A stretch of 64,000 bases of DNA from Bimuria novae-zelandiae CBS 107.79 (GCA_010015655.1 ML976693.1:352622-416621), one strand, 5' to 3'. Numbered from the stretch's first letter, positions 22,189-36,400 are shown. Numbers and translations are program-made. Notes: generated by a model from the sequence alone, not told the origin.

Positions 22189-22266
22189 ATAGATTAGTAA
22201 ATCTCTAAGTTAGTTATTTTATAGTTATTATAGGATTAGATTATTTATAACCTACGTTAGTGTTAC

Positions 22267-22698
22267 TATTAAGCCCTTCGGAATAGCTAATCATAAAGGA
22301 GACTAGGGTTAGTTCTTAGACAAGAGTACTTATAAGTAAAAAAGGATTATTAATAGCTTACGTATATTAATAGAGTGTTAGTATTAAAAATAACTTACTT
22401 TATAATTAAATTAATAAAAGCTTAAGTTAAATTTAAATAATAGATTAGTAAACAGGTTAAATATAAATATAAGAGCTTATACTTGCGTTTCTATATACTT
22501 AGCTTGTTTTTACTCGTTGGCGAGCACTCTCTGCAGAGCGCTCTCTAGTAAGCGCTTATAAGTAAGCGCTCTCTAGAGAGTAGTTACGTAACTTAGCGCC
22601 CTGCGGCGTAGTCGCCAATAACCAGTTATTCCTGGCGAATGACATAAGGAATTAAATACAAAACCGGCACAGCCTTCCCTGGATCTCAGATTCTAACA
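22267..22698 (+). mobile_element. Solo LTR related to the gypsy-1 LTR, TSD GTTAC
   Basis: 432 bp. It starts TATTAAGCCC (TG mutated to TA) and ends AGATTCTAACA. GTTAC repeats at 22262-22266 and 22699-22703. The first half aligns with the 26681 LTR (TTAATAG..GTGTTAGTATTAAA.ATAA); the second half differs and has its own GCGCTCTCTAG repeats. Confidence 0.8.
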
Positions 22699-24735
22699 GT
22701 TACCTTAAGCTCTTAACTACTAAATATTCGCGAGTCGCTTTACCCTTAACCTATCCTCCCCGAATTTGGAATAGGCATAGGTGTCTAATTTTATATTCTT
22801 ACTATAAGTAGTTACTATAGTAGTGTGTTCGTGCTAGTGCGTTTACTTATTATTATATATATAAAATTATTTCTCGCCTTGCTTTTAAACCTATTCTTTT
22901 ATACTCTCTCTTTTCTTATTTTAACTTTATACGCTATAACGTTTTACTTTAAGCCTAGTCTTCTTTAACTTTATAATCTAATTCCTTTCTTTATTTTAGT
23001 AAAATAGCTAGCCCTTCGCGTAATAGCTACGTAATAAGGACTCTTAAGTATTAAAAGTATACTATTAATTTTAATAATATAATAAAAAAAGCCTTATCCC
23101 TATCGTAGCTACTTAGCTACTAACTTAAGAAGACTAAACTCTTTAAAAATAAAATTATTATTTTTAATACTAGCGTAATCTTCCTTAGCTAGCTTATTAA
23201 GATGTTTAGTCCTTTTAAAGCTTATAAAATAAGTTCTATACTTTCTTTTATATTTTTTTTTTCCTTTTCTTACCTTTTAACTTATCTCCTTACTTTTCTA
23301 ACCTCTTTTTTAGTTCTTTATTAGCCTAGGTATGCGTACTTACTAACTTAATAAGCTTAGGTTTTAGAGCCTAATCTTGCTGCGCGCGATAATTAAGCAC
23401 TAATATATTAATTTTATTACTTATAAACGCGTTTATTAGTAGATACTAGTAAGTAAGATAATATCCTATAAGGAGTGCTATGCCTATAAGCTTACTAGCT
23501 ATACTAGATAAGTATACTTTAGTCTAACTTATTTTAGATAACTTTAGAGTGTACTCTACTAACTTCTTCCCCTACCTAGATTTAGCCTGCCCTTAATAAA
23601 GTTAGCTATAAAAAGGTTACTAATATTATAGTTATTAGTATAGGCTATTTTATAAATAAGGTTTTAAAAAGCAGCTAAAAGTAAAAAGTCTTTTTTTTTA
23701 CCTTAACGCGTTCTATTCCGCTTATAAGGTTATTATTATTAATTGCTATACCTCCTTTAATAGTAAGACTACTATTACTTTAGGCCCTATTACTTTTTAA
23801 AAAAAAACTATTTAGCTTTCAGAGCGTATTATTATCGTAGTTAAAAAGACTTCTAACCTTCTTTAAGTTTATACTACTAACTTTACAGTATTTTATTAAA
23901 AGTGTAAGAACTCTTTTATAAGTTTCTTTTAAATACTAAAGCTATCTTTTAAGGCTAATATTATATAGCTTTCTAGTAAGTTTATAGTAGTAGATAAAGG
24001 TATTATAATAAATAGTCTTTAAGTAATAAATAATATCCTCGCGAGAGCTAATATATATACTTAAGCCTACTAGGGCTTACGCTAGCGACTTTAGGTTATT
24101 ATAATTAAAAAGCGCCTAAGTAAGGAAGATAATAGATTTTTTAACCTTAATAGTATATTAGAGGGCGGAGAAGAAGACCTAGACGTTACTAAAAAAAGAT
24201 TTTACTATTTCTTTAGTAGCTAAAGATACCTTTTTTACCTAGTTCTTTTCTTTTTTTTGTTTTATTTTGCGTTTAAGGCTCCCTTCTTTTGTAAGGATTA
24301 TCTTTTATTATTATAAAAATTATTTATTTCCTTTATTATGTTTAGTAGTTCTAAAGGTTTTTTAAGTTATATTTTTAAAAAAAATTTAACTTTCTTTTTT
24401 AATACTTAATATTATCCCCTAACGATATTATTCTTACATTTATTTTAAACACCTTTATCTAGCTAGGTTCCCTAACTTAGTAAGGTAGGCATTGTAGAGC
24501 CTCCTTTAAGTCCTAATAAAAGCTAATTTAGGAGATATTATAATAGAATCCTATTAGGAGTTTTCTATTATAATTTTAATATAGCTTAGTAAACTTCTCG
24601 TAATAGTCTAACGTAATAGCTTAATTAAGATTTTTACAAGATTTCTAAGTTCTTTAAGAGTAGTTTTCTTATTATACTAAATATTCTACTTTTTTGCCTC
24701 TATAGGACTAGCGTTTTTTTATATATATTAACTAT
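22699..24735. other. RIP-like AT-rich sequence, unassigned
   Basis: About 2 kb with TpA excess, stops in every frame and no recognisable motif. It may include the 3' remainder of the minus-strand gypsy-2 element. Confidence 0.4.
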
Positions 24736-26613
24736 TGTGGCGCTCAGTCAACGATCAGGGAGCTCGAAAACAAAGACTATTAAGGAGAGGAAGCTCTACT
24801 AAAATACTAAGCTATTTAGAAGTTTAGGGGATCGCGTGCTTAGCTACTTAGCAACCTAAATTAACTTTAGCTAGCGTAAAAAGCTCTAGTAAGGTGCCCT
24901 TTTATAATACACCCCCTAGTTTATAAAGCGTAGTAAGATAAGCTAAATAGTAATTTAAAGTATAAAAATAGTAGTAAACTTACGCATAGAGCTTAAAAAG
25001 CGTCTAGCTTAGATCTCTAGCTTACTAGGTAATTAGTCTAAGTAGTTTATATAGAGTTCTAGAAGAAAGGTAGAGAGAAAGAGTAGTATACATCTACTAT
25101 AAAGCTTTAATAAGTATTTAAGAGTAATTATCTACTAATAATATAACCCGCGCGAGTACCTGCATAGAAAGGTAAAGAAATAAAAGGAGTAGCGTACTTT
25201 TACTATAAAGCTTTAATAAATATTTAAGGGTAAATATCTACTTATAACGTAATCCGTGCGAGTACCTGCGTATATAAATAAAAAATAGGTAATTATAGGC
25301 TTACTATACTTTATACCTTAATATTCCCTAGAAATCTGATAAAATTTACTATCTACCCCTTTTACTTAAGCTTAAAGAATAACACCTTTTACTAATCCTT
25401 TTAAATATAACTCTTTATTTTACTAATATCCTTACTTATAAGTTTATTATAAAGCTTATAAAATGCTTCTCCTTAGAGTGCATACTATAAGCGGGTGCAC
25501 TCTATAGGCTTCTATTAATGCTAGCTATTTGCTCTATATGGGTACTTGTAGTTCGCATTAGGGGTGCGTCTGCTAAGCGTAGCGTACATGCCTACATACT
25601 TAGTTGTTTGGTCAAGCTGCGCGAGCCATCGAGCATATCCTTCTAAAGATAGAGTTGCTACTGCGCCTGGTCGCGATAGGTTATTAAGCTCTCTCTAAGC
25701 CTACTTACGGTTGTATTATAGTGCTAAGCATAGGAAATCCTTTATTAGTAATATACCCTTTATCTTTAGGAGATCTAGGAGCATAGCGTTAGCGTGTGCG
25801 CAATTCCATTTGGATAGCCATTTAGTTATATCTATTATTCTGCCGCTTTGTGGGCGTAGGACAACCTCTTTATATATATATTGTACCTGCTCCTTCTAAT
25901 TATTATCGCTTAGGTAAAAATTATTCTTTAATTCTCTTATTAGAGCCTACAGCGTCTAATAATTACCTAATTATAGTATTATAAGCTTTAGACTTTATAA
26001 ATTAACCATAATATATACCTAGTTCTAAGTGTCTAAAGCTTTATTATAAGCTAAGTATAAAGAGTAGACTCTAGCTTATAGTGCTTAAGCTATTATATAT
26101 AAGGCTTATTTTTAGTATTTAGGTCTAGTAGCTCTAAAGCCTAATTATATATATTTATTTACGTAAGAGTCTTAAGGTTAATATAACTCTATATCTTTTA
26201 AGCCTTTATATAGTACTTAAGCTACGCGTATTAAGGTAGAAATAAGTTATAATTTATAAATTAATTACCTGCTACGAGCTTTATAGTAGTTATTATATAG
26301 TCTAGCTTTATTATAGGTTATAAGCGTCGAGAGGTAAGCGTTAATATAATAAGGAATAAGAAATAGCTTATTACTTTAATTAGTAAATAGGGTAATATAC
26401 GTATATTATATAGTATTTATAAAAGTACTAGACTTATAACTATAGCGCTTAGTTAACGATTAGGGAGCTTAAAAACAAAGACTATTAAGAAGAGAAAGCT
26501 CTACTAAGACGCTAAGCTATTTAGGAGTTTAGGGATCGCGTGCTTGGCTGCTTAGCTGCTTAGATTAATCCTAGCTAGCGTAGAAAGCTCTAGCAAGGTG
26601 CCCTTTCGTAATA
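24736..26613 (+). mobile_element. Small non-autonomous LTR element, TSD ACTAT
   Basis: Direct LTRs 24736-24909 (174 bp, TGTGGCGCTCAG...) and 26441-26613 (173 bp, TATAGCGCTTAG...) enclose a 1.53-kb interior. ACTAT duplications flank it at 24731-24735 and 26614-26618. No gag or pol motif is seen inside. The interior holds two 70-bp repeats (25095-25164, 25201-25270). Size and lack of genes fit a TRIM/LARD-type non-autonomous retrotransposon. Strand is arbitrary. Confidence 0.82.
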
Positions 26614-26618
26614 ACTAT

Positions 26619-26680
26619 ACTCTACTCCCCCCCCCCCCCCCCCTTTTTTTTTTTTAATTATAATTACTTTAGGCTAAACG
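26619..26680. other. Homopolymer tract between nested elements
   Basis: C17 (26627-26643) followed by T12 (26644-26655) sits in the few bases between two insertions. It is possibly a sequencing weak point. Confidence 0.7.
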
Positions 26681-27156
26681 TGTTAAGTCCCTACGGGTAG
26701 CTAGTCCGAAATGGGGTTAAGGTTAGTTCTCTAGCAGGAGCGATGTTGAAACGGGAAAGGGTGTATTAATAGCTCACGCTTATTAATAGGGTGTTGGTAT
26801 TAAAGTAAGGTGCGTCACAATTAAATTAATAAGAGTCTAAGTGAATCCAAACGATAGATTAATAAACAGGTTAAACACGAGGTAGAAGAGTCCATCCTTA
26901 TATTCTTATATACTTAGCATGCTCGACTTGCTCGCTTTAAGTATATTAAGCGCAGCCTTAGCTTTCTGCATATGCTTAACTTGCTCGCTTTAAGCATGTC
27001 GAGCGCAGCCTTGGCTTTCTGCATATGTTCGACTTGCTTAATTCGAGCGCTTCGAGCAGTCACGTGACCTGCCTATTGCTGTGCCACCATTAGCTCCCAT
27101 AAGACCTTGGCCGTCTTAGAATATTAGCCTAGTAATGCTAAATACAGATCCTAACA
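26681..27156 (-). repeat. 3' LTR of gypsy-1
   Basis: 476 bp. It carries one more copy of a 53-bp unit (...GCGCAGCCTTGGCTTTC...) than the other LTR. Confidence 0.92.
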
Positions 27157-30100
27157 TTATCCCCTCTCTCTAACAATTTGTCCTCGAATCATATAACTTA
27201 TCTTACTAAATAGATAAAGTTTAGTTGCCCCGCTTCTTAGTGCGCTTTACTATAATGTCTTTTGCCAAAGCCCGCGCTATCTATCTTAGCATTAAAACTT
27301 GCCGTAATAGTGTTGTCTATCCTATCTCTTATAATTATTACTTACTTTCCGGCTCTAAGTGCATTATTATGCCGTTATCTAATCCTAACGCCTATCTAAA
27401 GTATTCTAAGTGTATCTGTGCGCAAAAGCCTTGCGTAAACTTATTATAGGTATCGTTAGACAAGACTCGTAATAAGTATAAAAAGAAGGTAGATACGGAT
27501 AAGAAATTATTAGCAAAAGTGTTAATCTAACTTTTATAAAATAAGAAAATATTACAGCAGGCTAAAGAGCGTGCTAAGAAGAAGGCGCAATGCCTTATAT
27601 TTAAAATAGATACTACTAGAGAGTTAGAAGCAGAGGCTGCGTTAGAGGACTGTCCTGCCATAGCGGCCACTATTAGCTTCTCTCCTCTAATGTGGTCAAC
27701 ACTAGGGTTATTAGATAATTACTCTAGTACCTTGCCTATAATCGCGAGCGGCTCTTAGGTATATTCCTGTAGTATTAGTAGAGTAATTATTTACAGTTTA
27801 CTAAGTTTTCCTTAGGTTCTTATATATTCTTGCTATATAGGTATCCCTTCTATTTAATAAGATATGTGCGTGGCTAATCCGTGTGTTATAGTATTTATTT
27901 AACTTCGAATTCGTTTTCTTCCTCTAGTTAGTGATAGAAGGTGGTTTTGACTAGTGTCTCTAGGTCGGCTGGTTCTAATTAGTCTATATACAATACTAGG
28001 TGTATCTTAGCGTCTGGTGGTAGTTCCAATCTATAGTTAACCGGTAATATTTGCTCGGAAATAAAAAATAGTCTAACCTTAACATAATCTAGTTTCTTGT
28101 GTTTCTTCTTCTAAGTTCGAAGATTCTTTGTAAGTAAATATACTTTATCCCCCTTCTTCAGCTAAGGTGCCGTTTTTCGTTTTTAATTTGTGTAGGAAAT
28201 AGCTTGCTATTAAGCTTTCTTAAGATTCTCTCGGAGTTGTTTGTGCGTCTTTTTTATTTTTTCCGCCAAACTAATAGCTTCTTCCGTTTTGATAGTCGTA
28301 GGAAACGTTTAATTAAAGAGATGTAGATATCTTCCGTAGTTTGCATAGAATAGCGTGTATCCCGTTACTACCAATATCTTGTTATTATATGCTAATTATA
28401 CCATAGGTAATAGGGAAATCTAGTTATTTTTCTGGTCGTTGTAGTAGATGCGTAGGTACGTTTCAATCGTCTAATTCGTACGTTCTGTTTATCCATCCGT
28501 CTGTGGATAATAAGCTGTTAATAGCTTCCGTTTTATTCTGATAAGTGCCATAAGCGTTGTCCAGTAATTTAAGGTAAAGAGCTTGTCTCGATTGCTAATA
28601 ATTATCTTTAGTATGCCATAGTGTCGTATAAGGCAGTCTAGGATAAGGAATACGAGTTCTTTAGCTATAGTTATCTTCTAGCATAGTAGCAGTTCTACGT
28701 ATTTAGTAAATCGACAAATAATTACCAATATAGAATTGTACTTTATTCCTGTTGCTGGGTCCTTTAATCCAGGTAGTCCTGTTATAAAGTCCATAGCGAT
28801 ATCTTCCCATAGTGCTATTAGTATCTAGATCGCTTACATCTCGCTATACTTAAGATATATTGCGTACTTGTTTCGTTGGCATTCTGCGCATTTGCGGATA
28901 TACTAGGTTACTACTTCTTTAATTCCTTTAAAGCTATAATTACGCTGGATAAGTTCTATTATTTTCTTAATTCCTAGGTGTCCGTACGCAGGGTCGTCGT
29001 GGTATTATTAGATAATCTTAGTCTGTTGTTTTACAGATACCTCTCGTGTTGTCACAAGGATTTGATTAAGTTCCGCTATTAGTCCGAGGGATCCGTCTTT
29101 ATTTTGCCATAGAATAGCAGAATAGGTTTTAATCTTATCTCCTACAAGATCGCTACGCCTGCTCAGGGCGTCTATTCGTCCGTTTTCCTTGCCTGGGGTG
29201 TACACAATCTTAAATTTGTACTACCCTATTGTTTCTAACCATCTCGCTTAACGTGGTGTTAATTCCTTAGTTATCGTAAATCGTAAGAGATTCTTGTAGT
29301 CCGTAAAGATTATAAGATCCAAGCAACTATATGCGTAGATCCTTTAATACTTTAATGCTCTAATAATTATGTATAGTTCTTTGTCGTGTATATCGTATCG
29401 TGATTCCGCGTTATTGAGTTTGCATAAGTAGTAGGCAATTAAATACTAATGCCTATCCTTTTCTTACTTTGCACATGCTCCCAGTGCTAAGTCGCTTACG
29501 TCTATTTTAATCCTTAGTAGTTTATTATCTTGGAAGTGCATTAGTACTAGTGGACTAATACATGCTTGCTGTAGTGCCTGGAATGCTTCTTCGCATTCTA
29601 TTATCTATTTAAAGGGTACGTCCTTCTTAGTAAGGTTCGTAAGCGGTATTGTGATCCTTGCGTAATCCTTAATAAATTATTAATTAAATCTATAGAATCC
29701 TAAGAATTCCTGGATGTTCTTAGCTAATTATGGTCGTGGCTAGTCTTTGACACATTTAATTTTGTCTAGACTCACCTTAATTCCTTTAGTGTTAACAACA
29801 TATTTAAGGAATTTAAGTTCTATTTAGAAGAACTTGCACTTTTCTAGTTTAAGTTATAGGTATAACTTATTAAGTTCCTTAAGTACTATCTTAACATATT
29901 CCACGTGGTCGTTTATATTTTCTAAGTAGATCAGAATGTCGTCCATATATGTAATAATAAAGATGTCGAGGTAGTGTTATAAGACGTTGTTAATAAGCGC
30001 CTGGAATGTAGCCGGTGCGTTTATAAGTCTAAATGGCATAACAGTGTACTTAAATAGTCTATATCTAGATCTAAATGCTGTTTTCTATTCTTTACCTTTC

Positions 30101-33010
30101 TTAATTTATATAAGGTGGTATCTATCGCGTAAGTCTAGTAAGGTAAATATCTTTGCTTGTGCTAGCCTGTCTCGTAGTTCTCTAATATTTAGTAACGGGT
30201 ATTGGTTCTTAATCGTTATATTATTAAGTTTTTAATAGTCTACGCAGGGTCGCAATTCGCTACTCTTCTTAGGTATAAATATAAATAGGCTTGCTGCTAG
30301 TGACTTTAATAGTCGTATATATCCTTTTGTTAAATTCTTCTTAATGAATTCCTTTTCTTCTTAGAGTTCTTTGCCTAATTTCGCGTATAGTAGTCTAAAG
30401 GATAGCGTCTTCCTTTCTTCTAGGTTAATCTTGTAATCCTAGGGTTAGTGCTTAGATAGGTTTGCTTTTCCTTCCTCTTCTCGAAATAGATAGCTCTATT
30501 CTATAAACTATTTAAGGATTCCGTAGGTTGTGCGTTGCTCTCTTTCCTTTACGGGAATTAGCTTGTCCACTGCCTTGCGCTTTGTGACCTGGTAGTTCCT
30601 GCTAGCGTCTGCTAAGGGTGATTCGATCTTGAATCTCGTTTGCAAGACTATGTTGTTAATAGCTCTCTTATCTACTATTAAACTTTACTAATGCGTAAGC
30701 ATTGCTTGTAATACATAGTTATAGCGCTTAAAAGATAGCGTTCTCCTTCCCTAGTTAATTATAGGGTTGTGCTTCCTTAACTAGGGTAGTCTTAGTATCA
30801 CATCGTGACTGGCTTCCTTAAGAACGTCGAGGGTAATCGTTTCCCTATGTCTATAGATCTTAAGTGTTATTTTAATCTTGTACTTAATTCGTGGCGTGCC
30901 TAGCATTAGGTGTCTATTTATAATATAAATAATATAAGTATCCTCTTTCTTGCGCTTATAGAGTCCCGCTCTAATAAGTGCCTTTTGAGAGATATAGCTT
31001 TATTAGGCTCCTGAATCCAGCATAGCCTTTATCTATATTCTATTAAGCCATATTAGTAGCTTAATTAATGCTTAACTATTTATAGCATTTAATTCCTTAA
31101 AGGCGTCTTCTCGCTTAAGCCTGGGTCTAAAAAAGACACTTCCTTAGTAGATAGCTTAGTAGGCTAAAGATTGCCGTTTTTATCCCGTGGTTGGCAGTAT
31201 CGTGCCATTATTTAGGTTGCTTCACCGTAGCTCCTTTCTTCTTGTTGGTCCATGCGCACTAGTTCTCCGTGATAGTCGCTAGGTCTAAATCTAAAGAGTG
31301 CTTTATCCTATTAATGCGTTATATAGTTTAGGTGTAGGCATGTCTGCCAAATCTTTAACATGCATTTATTATTAATTAATATAGTATAGGTAAGGTTCTA
31401 GGTTTTACTAAGATATAAGAAGTATTTTACTTCTCTTTTATCCTATAGGTGCGCGTCGCATTTAGCGATTAGGCAATTAAACTATTCCTATCTGCATCGT
31501 TTCTGCGGTTGTAGGAAGTATCTACACTATTTGGCATAAAGATGCGTATTGCATGTGTCGGCGGTACAGAATCTCTATCTAAGGATTCCGTGATTAGGAT
31601 TTTAGTAGTCCAGGTCGTACATTAGTTTGTAGCTAAGATTCTTAATAAGGTATTTCTTCTTTAAGTCCTAGTGTTTATAATTATAGTCTACAAATTCTTA
31701 TATTACTAGGCTAATTAGTTTAGTGCGTATCGCATTTAGCTTAGTTACTATAAATCTAAAATTAGTTTCACGCGATTAATATTAATCTAAGAATTAGAAT
31801 ATATTATGTCCTTTCTTATCTGTGAGTCTTCTTACATTTAGATGCGGTGTAGGGGCGCGTTTCTTTAGTTCCTCTTGCTCTACCTCCGATCCTTCTTCTG
31901 CATCCTCGTATAGCCAAGAGTTAGGCGAGTCCGTTCGCTCCAAGTCCCTATCTTAGTTATTAAGTTATTTAATAGCACTAATAACTTGCTATTCTTCGTT
32001 AGTCGCGTCCGCGTCCTCGATAGTTAGTACGTTTAACTGTCTAATAACCTTATTCTTAGATCTGTAGTTCCTAGTTATGTGGCCTAGTTTACCACACGTA
32101 AAACAAGTGCGTGTCTCGGTCCCCTATTATCGTCGGGTTCTATCTAAGATACGTCTTTGGTTAGGCTTCTTGCGATAGCCTAGAGACTTTCCTGTTCCTT
32201 TTCCAATTGCATTAATTTGGTTATAGTACTAGATTCCTTCTATCAGCTAAGGTCCGTAGTTATCTTATCTCGGCCTAGGAGTTTGTTAATTGCGATAATT
32301 ATCGTAGCTTAAGGGTAGTCTATAGCCTTGTCGTCCTAACTAGTTCTATTATATATCGCGTTTTAGTTCGTACTATTCCTTATTAATCTTAATAGCTTCC
32401 TTTAATAATACTTCTAGTGTATCTATCTTTGCTCCGCTACGCAATAGTTCTTCGCGTAGGTTAGGCTTAAGTCCTTAATAGTACATAGTTATAAGAGTTA
32501 CTTTGTTCTAATAAATTTAATTAGCGTGTCTGCGGAATTTAAAGTTATATTTAGTAGCTAAGTAGACTTGCTTAAGTTGCTAGATAGCTCTTTCGGTAAT
32601 AGCCTCTTAATTAGCTACTCTAAAGTACTATTTAACTTTCTTGCAGAACTTGTCGTAGTCTTTTATAATTTTATTAATAGTATCTCCTTCCAAGTTCTCC
32701 TTAGCTAGGTATTAGTTAAGATACGGTTAAATCCATGCAAGGGCTAGTCCTTTTATGTAGGATGCCGCAAAAATAGTCTTATTAGCTTTATTCTATTCCT
32801 TCTTCGTTCCGTAAAAGTAGAGGTTAAGCTGCAGGATCTATAGTTCTATATATTTATAGTCTCTGTAAAAGAGATTAGGTTTGGCGTAAAGGCTTCCCTT
32901 AATATAGGTAATAGTAGCATTGTCGTCGTTATTATCTAGAGTATTCCTTAGAACAACATCTGGTGCATTAGAAAGGGTCCCGTATTCGCTTATGTTAGGG
33001 GTGTTTAAGA

Positions 33011-33433
33011 TGTTAAGTCCCTACAGGTAGCTAGTCTAAAATAGGGTTAAGGTTAGTTCTCTAGCAAGAGTAATATTAAAATAAGAAAGGGTGTATTAAT
33101 AGCTCGCGCTTATTAATAGGGTGTTAGTATTAAAATAAGGTGCGTTATAATTAAATTAATAAGAGCCTGAGTGAATCTAAACGATAGATTAATAAATAGG
33201 TTAAACACAAGGTGGAAGAGTCTATCCTTATGTTCCTATATACTTAGCATGCTCGACTTGCTTGCTTCGAGCATGTCGAGCGCAGCCTTGGCTTTCTGCA
33301 TATGCTCGACTTGCTCGATTCGAGCGCTTCGAGAAGTCACGTGACCTGCCCATTGCTGTGCCACCATTGGCTCCCATAAGACCTTGGCCGTCTCAGAATG
33401 TTAGCCTGGTGATGCTAAATACAGATCCTAACA
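33011..33433 (-). repeat. 5' LTR of gypsy-1
   Basis: 423 bp. It aligns end to end with 26681-27156 apart from the extra 53-bp unit and RIP-type differences. Confidence 0.92.
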
Positions 33434-33438
33434 AAACG

Positions 33439-36400
33439 TTATTAGTAATTTAGCTAGAGAGAGGGTTTAATAAGGCTAATTTTAGCCTATCTACGCAGAA
33501 TCCTAGGTATATATTTAGCGGGATATTTAGTTCTACTACGTAAGAGTTTATTACCTTTCTTATAGTAAAGTTTCCTTACTTTTAGTCGAGCTTCTTATTT
33601 AAATATTGGTTTTAGAGGTAGTTTTTTATTTTAGCTACATCTTATCTTCTTCCTTTAAGATTAGAGTATTTTTACGTTAATGGTTTGCTAGGCGCTCTTA
33701 TTTTTATTAGGGTATTATTATTTTTGCTTAGATAAAATTAAAAACCTTTATAAAAAAATTTATTATTGCCTTTGCGGCCTTTTTTACGTTAGTTCTAAGC
33801 TCGAAGGCTAATCTCTATACCTTAAAGTTCTTAACTAGTTTAATATTCTAGCTATAGGATAAGAAAAATAGACTAACTGACCGTACGCAGTACGGGCAGC
33901 TACCTAATGCGATGTCTTAAGACAGGTGACAATGGTTATGTAATACCGCACAGGCAAAGGCACAGACCATAGTTACCGTGCGCGAGCATTAATTCTTATA
34001 ATCCCCTTTCCTCCGTACATAGAATAGATAGACAAGACTTGAATACCAGATCCTTTTCTCACCCGTACCATCGTATAACTATCTAGCCCTATCATATCGC
34101 GATATGCTTGGCTTAGTATAGCCCATTCAACACTAACTCTTATTAATATAGCTTCTCGCCCTTTAATAGCTATCTAAGCTATAGGAAGCTACTTTATCTA
34201 ATTATTTTATTATTAGTTACAATATGCCTAAAGGTAGGCTTTAAAGATAGAGTTTATTTATTCTATCTACCTATTCGTCTCTAGGTGCTTTATTATAAAT
34301 AATAAATAGTCTTTAGTTAATGCCTACTTATTAATAAAGTGTAGTCTAAAATTCGCTCACGAACTATCCCCCGCGGTCTAATATAATAGAGAGGGGAAAA
34401 AAGTAGTCTACTACCTAGTATTAAAAGAACGCTATTATAACTATAGGTATATTAAAATTTAAGAGACTAATAAACTTAGGATCCTTACTAAGTCTATTTA
34501 TAATTATTATAATATTCGTGCAACCATCGCTTTTAGATAAAATAATAATAAAGTTTATTATAATATTTTTCTATTCTTATTTAGGAAGTAATAAAAGCTT
34601 TAACTGGCCTTATTTTGCTTTTCTTTATAATTTAGTTCATTTATAAATATTATAGTTCTTAATATACTGCCTTAGTTAGATATCTCTAGAAAAAAGTAGC
34701 CTTAGATAAGAATCTTATAGGTATTTTCTTATTTTAAGTATCTTAAAGCTAGGAAACTATACGCGACTACTATTAGCTTTATTTATAATTCTAATTTTAG
34801 TACTTATTATCTTTACCGATAGTATAGGTACCCTTAGTTATCTATACTATATTCTAAAATACTAATAGATAACTTCTATCTAGGTTCGAACTTCTTAAGC
34901 CTGTTTTTAATATAAACCTTTATTTTATTATACGCGCTATCTTTGTTATATTCTAACTTTTATTATATAGTATTAAAGTCTAGTTCGCGTCGCTTAGTAG
35001 GATTATCGCCTCCTTAGAAGATTAATAGGTAGTTTAAGACATATTAGATAAGCGAGCACTAGGTTCTTGTCTATTTTAGTATAATTAGGTTTCTTAATAG
35101 TAGTAGGTATTTAGGGGATAAAAGACTTTAAGCTATTACTCTTAATAGTCTTTTAAAAAAGTGTAAACTACCTTTATTTTAATTTATTATTTCTACTATC
35201 CTTTAGTCGGTCTTAGTCCTTTTAGAAAAGGGCGTTTGCGCTAGAGTTTACTAATCCTAGTTTATATATAAACGTTATATTAATATAGCTAAGTATGTTT
35301 ACTTACTACATGTATTGTTCGTCCAACCTTCGTTTGATAGCAAAATACGTAAGATTCTTATAATTAGTATAAACCGTAAGGTACTTCACTACTTAATATA
35401 TATGGTCTTATTTATTTACGTATTTAATAACTACAAGTATCTCTGTATTATAGATAGTATAATTATATTTTACTAGGCTATTATTTACTAAAAAGTAAGC
35501 TACTAGGCGTAGAACCTTATTATTATACTAAGAGAAGCATCTCCTAGTTAACTATCTAAAAGCGTTTACTTTTAGTACTAATTCTTATTTAGAGTTAAAG
35601 TAAGCTGGCGTGAGGTCCGTATAAAACGCTATTTTTAAAAGGTAAATACGTACTATTACTATGATTCTTAAATAAATTCTACTCCTTTACTAGTAAGCTT
35701 TATTAGGGGGTTTATTATACTAGAAAAGTTTTATATAAATCTGTAATCAAAGTTTATAAAGCCTATAAAGCTCTAGACTTTTTTTACTAAAGTTAGTAGC
35801 TCTTATTTCTAAATTACCTAGATTTTATCTAAGTCTATACTTACGCCCTTAACTTCTATAATAAATCTAAAATACTTAGTCTTTTTAATATAAAACTTAG
35901 GTTTTTTAATATCTAAATATAGTCCTGCGGTCCCTAACTTCTAGACTATAGTATATACTTTCTTTTCATAGTCTTTTTAGCTGCTACTAGAAAAGATAAG
36001 AATATTATCTATATACGTTAAGTAATAGTTATTAAGGTACTCCTTTAGCACATAATTAATATATTACTAAAATATACTTAGCGCGTTAGCTAGGCTGAAA
36101 GGAACTATTAGCTACTTATAAAAACTAAATTAAATTCTAAATACTATCCTTTATTCCTCGCCTTTTTCTATCTAAAGCCTATAGAAAGCTTAAATTATAT
36201 TAAGTTTACTAAACTATTTACCTTTTATAAGGAGCTAAAGGGTCTTACTAATAAATAATAAAAGATACTAGTCCTTTTTTAAGATAGCGTTTAAGGCTTA
36301 ATAATTAACGTAAAAACGTAGTCCTTTACTAGATTTGTTAATAAATAATACTAAGATAGTGGCGCTATACTTACTTATTTAAATAAAGTTTTAATTTAAG

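Larger units (their letters stand above)
26681..33433 (-). mobile_element. Ty3/gypsy LTR retrotransposon (gypsy-1), TSD AAACG
   Basis: 6753 bp. LTRs are 26681-27156 (476 bp) and 33011-33433 (423 bp), with TG...CA ends; AAACG flanks at 26676-26680 and 33434-33438. Minus-strand order is gag with a CCHC-like knuckle (TCFTCGKLGHITR, about 32050-32110), RT with an intact TYMDDILIYLENINDH (YMDD at 29938-29949), RNase H (DVSDLALGACAK, about 29470-29500), YTPGKENGRIDALSRRSDL (about 29150-29205) and the integrase zinc module (IRKCAECQRNKYA, about 28862-28900). A polypurine tract (GAGAGAGGGGATAA) precedes the 3' LTR at 27157-27170. Many stops, mostly RIP-type, inactivate it. It inserted into gypsy-2 just after that element's integrase. 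Confidence 0.92.

Noticed and set aside
33262..33453. 63-codon frame over the gypsy-1 LTR end
   Set aside because: It lies within the LTR and runs across the element boundary, so it cannot be a gene.
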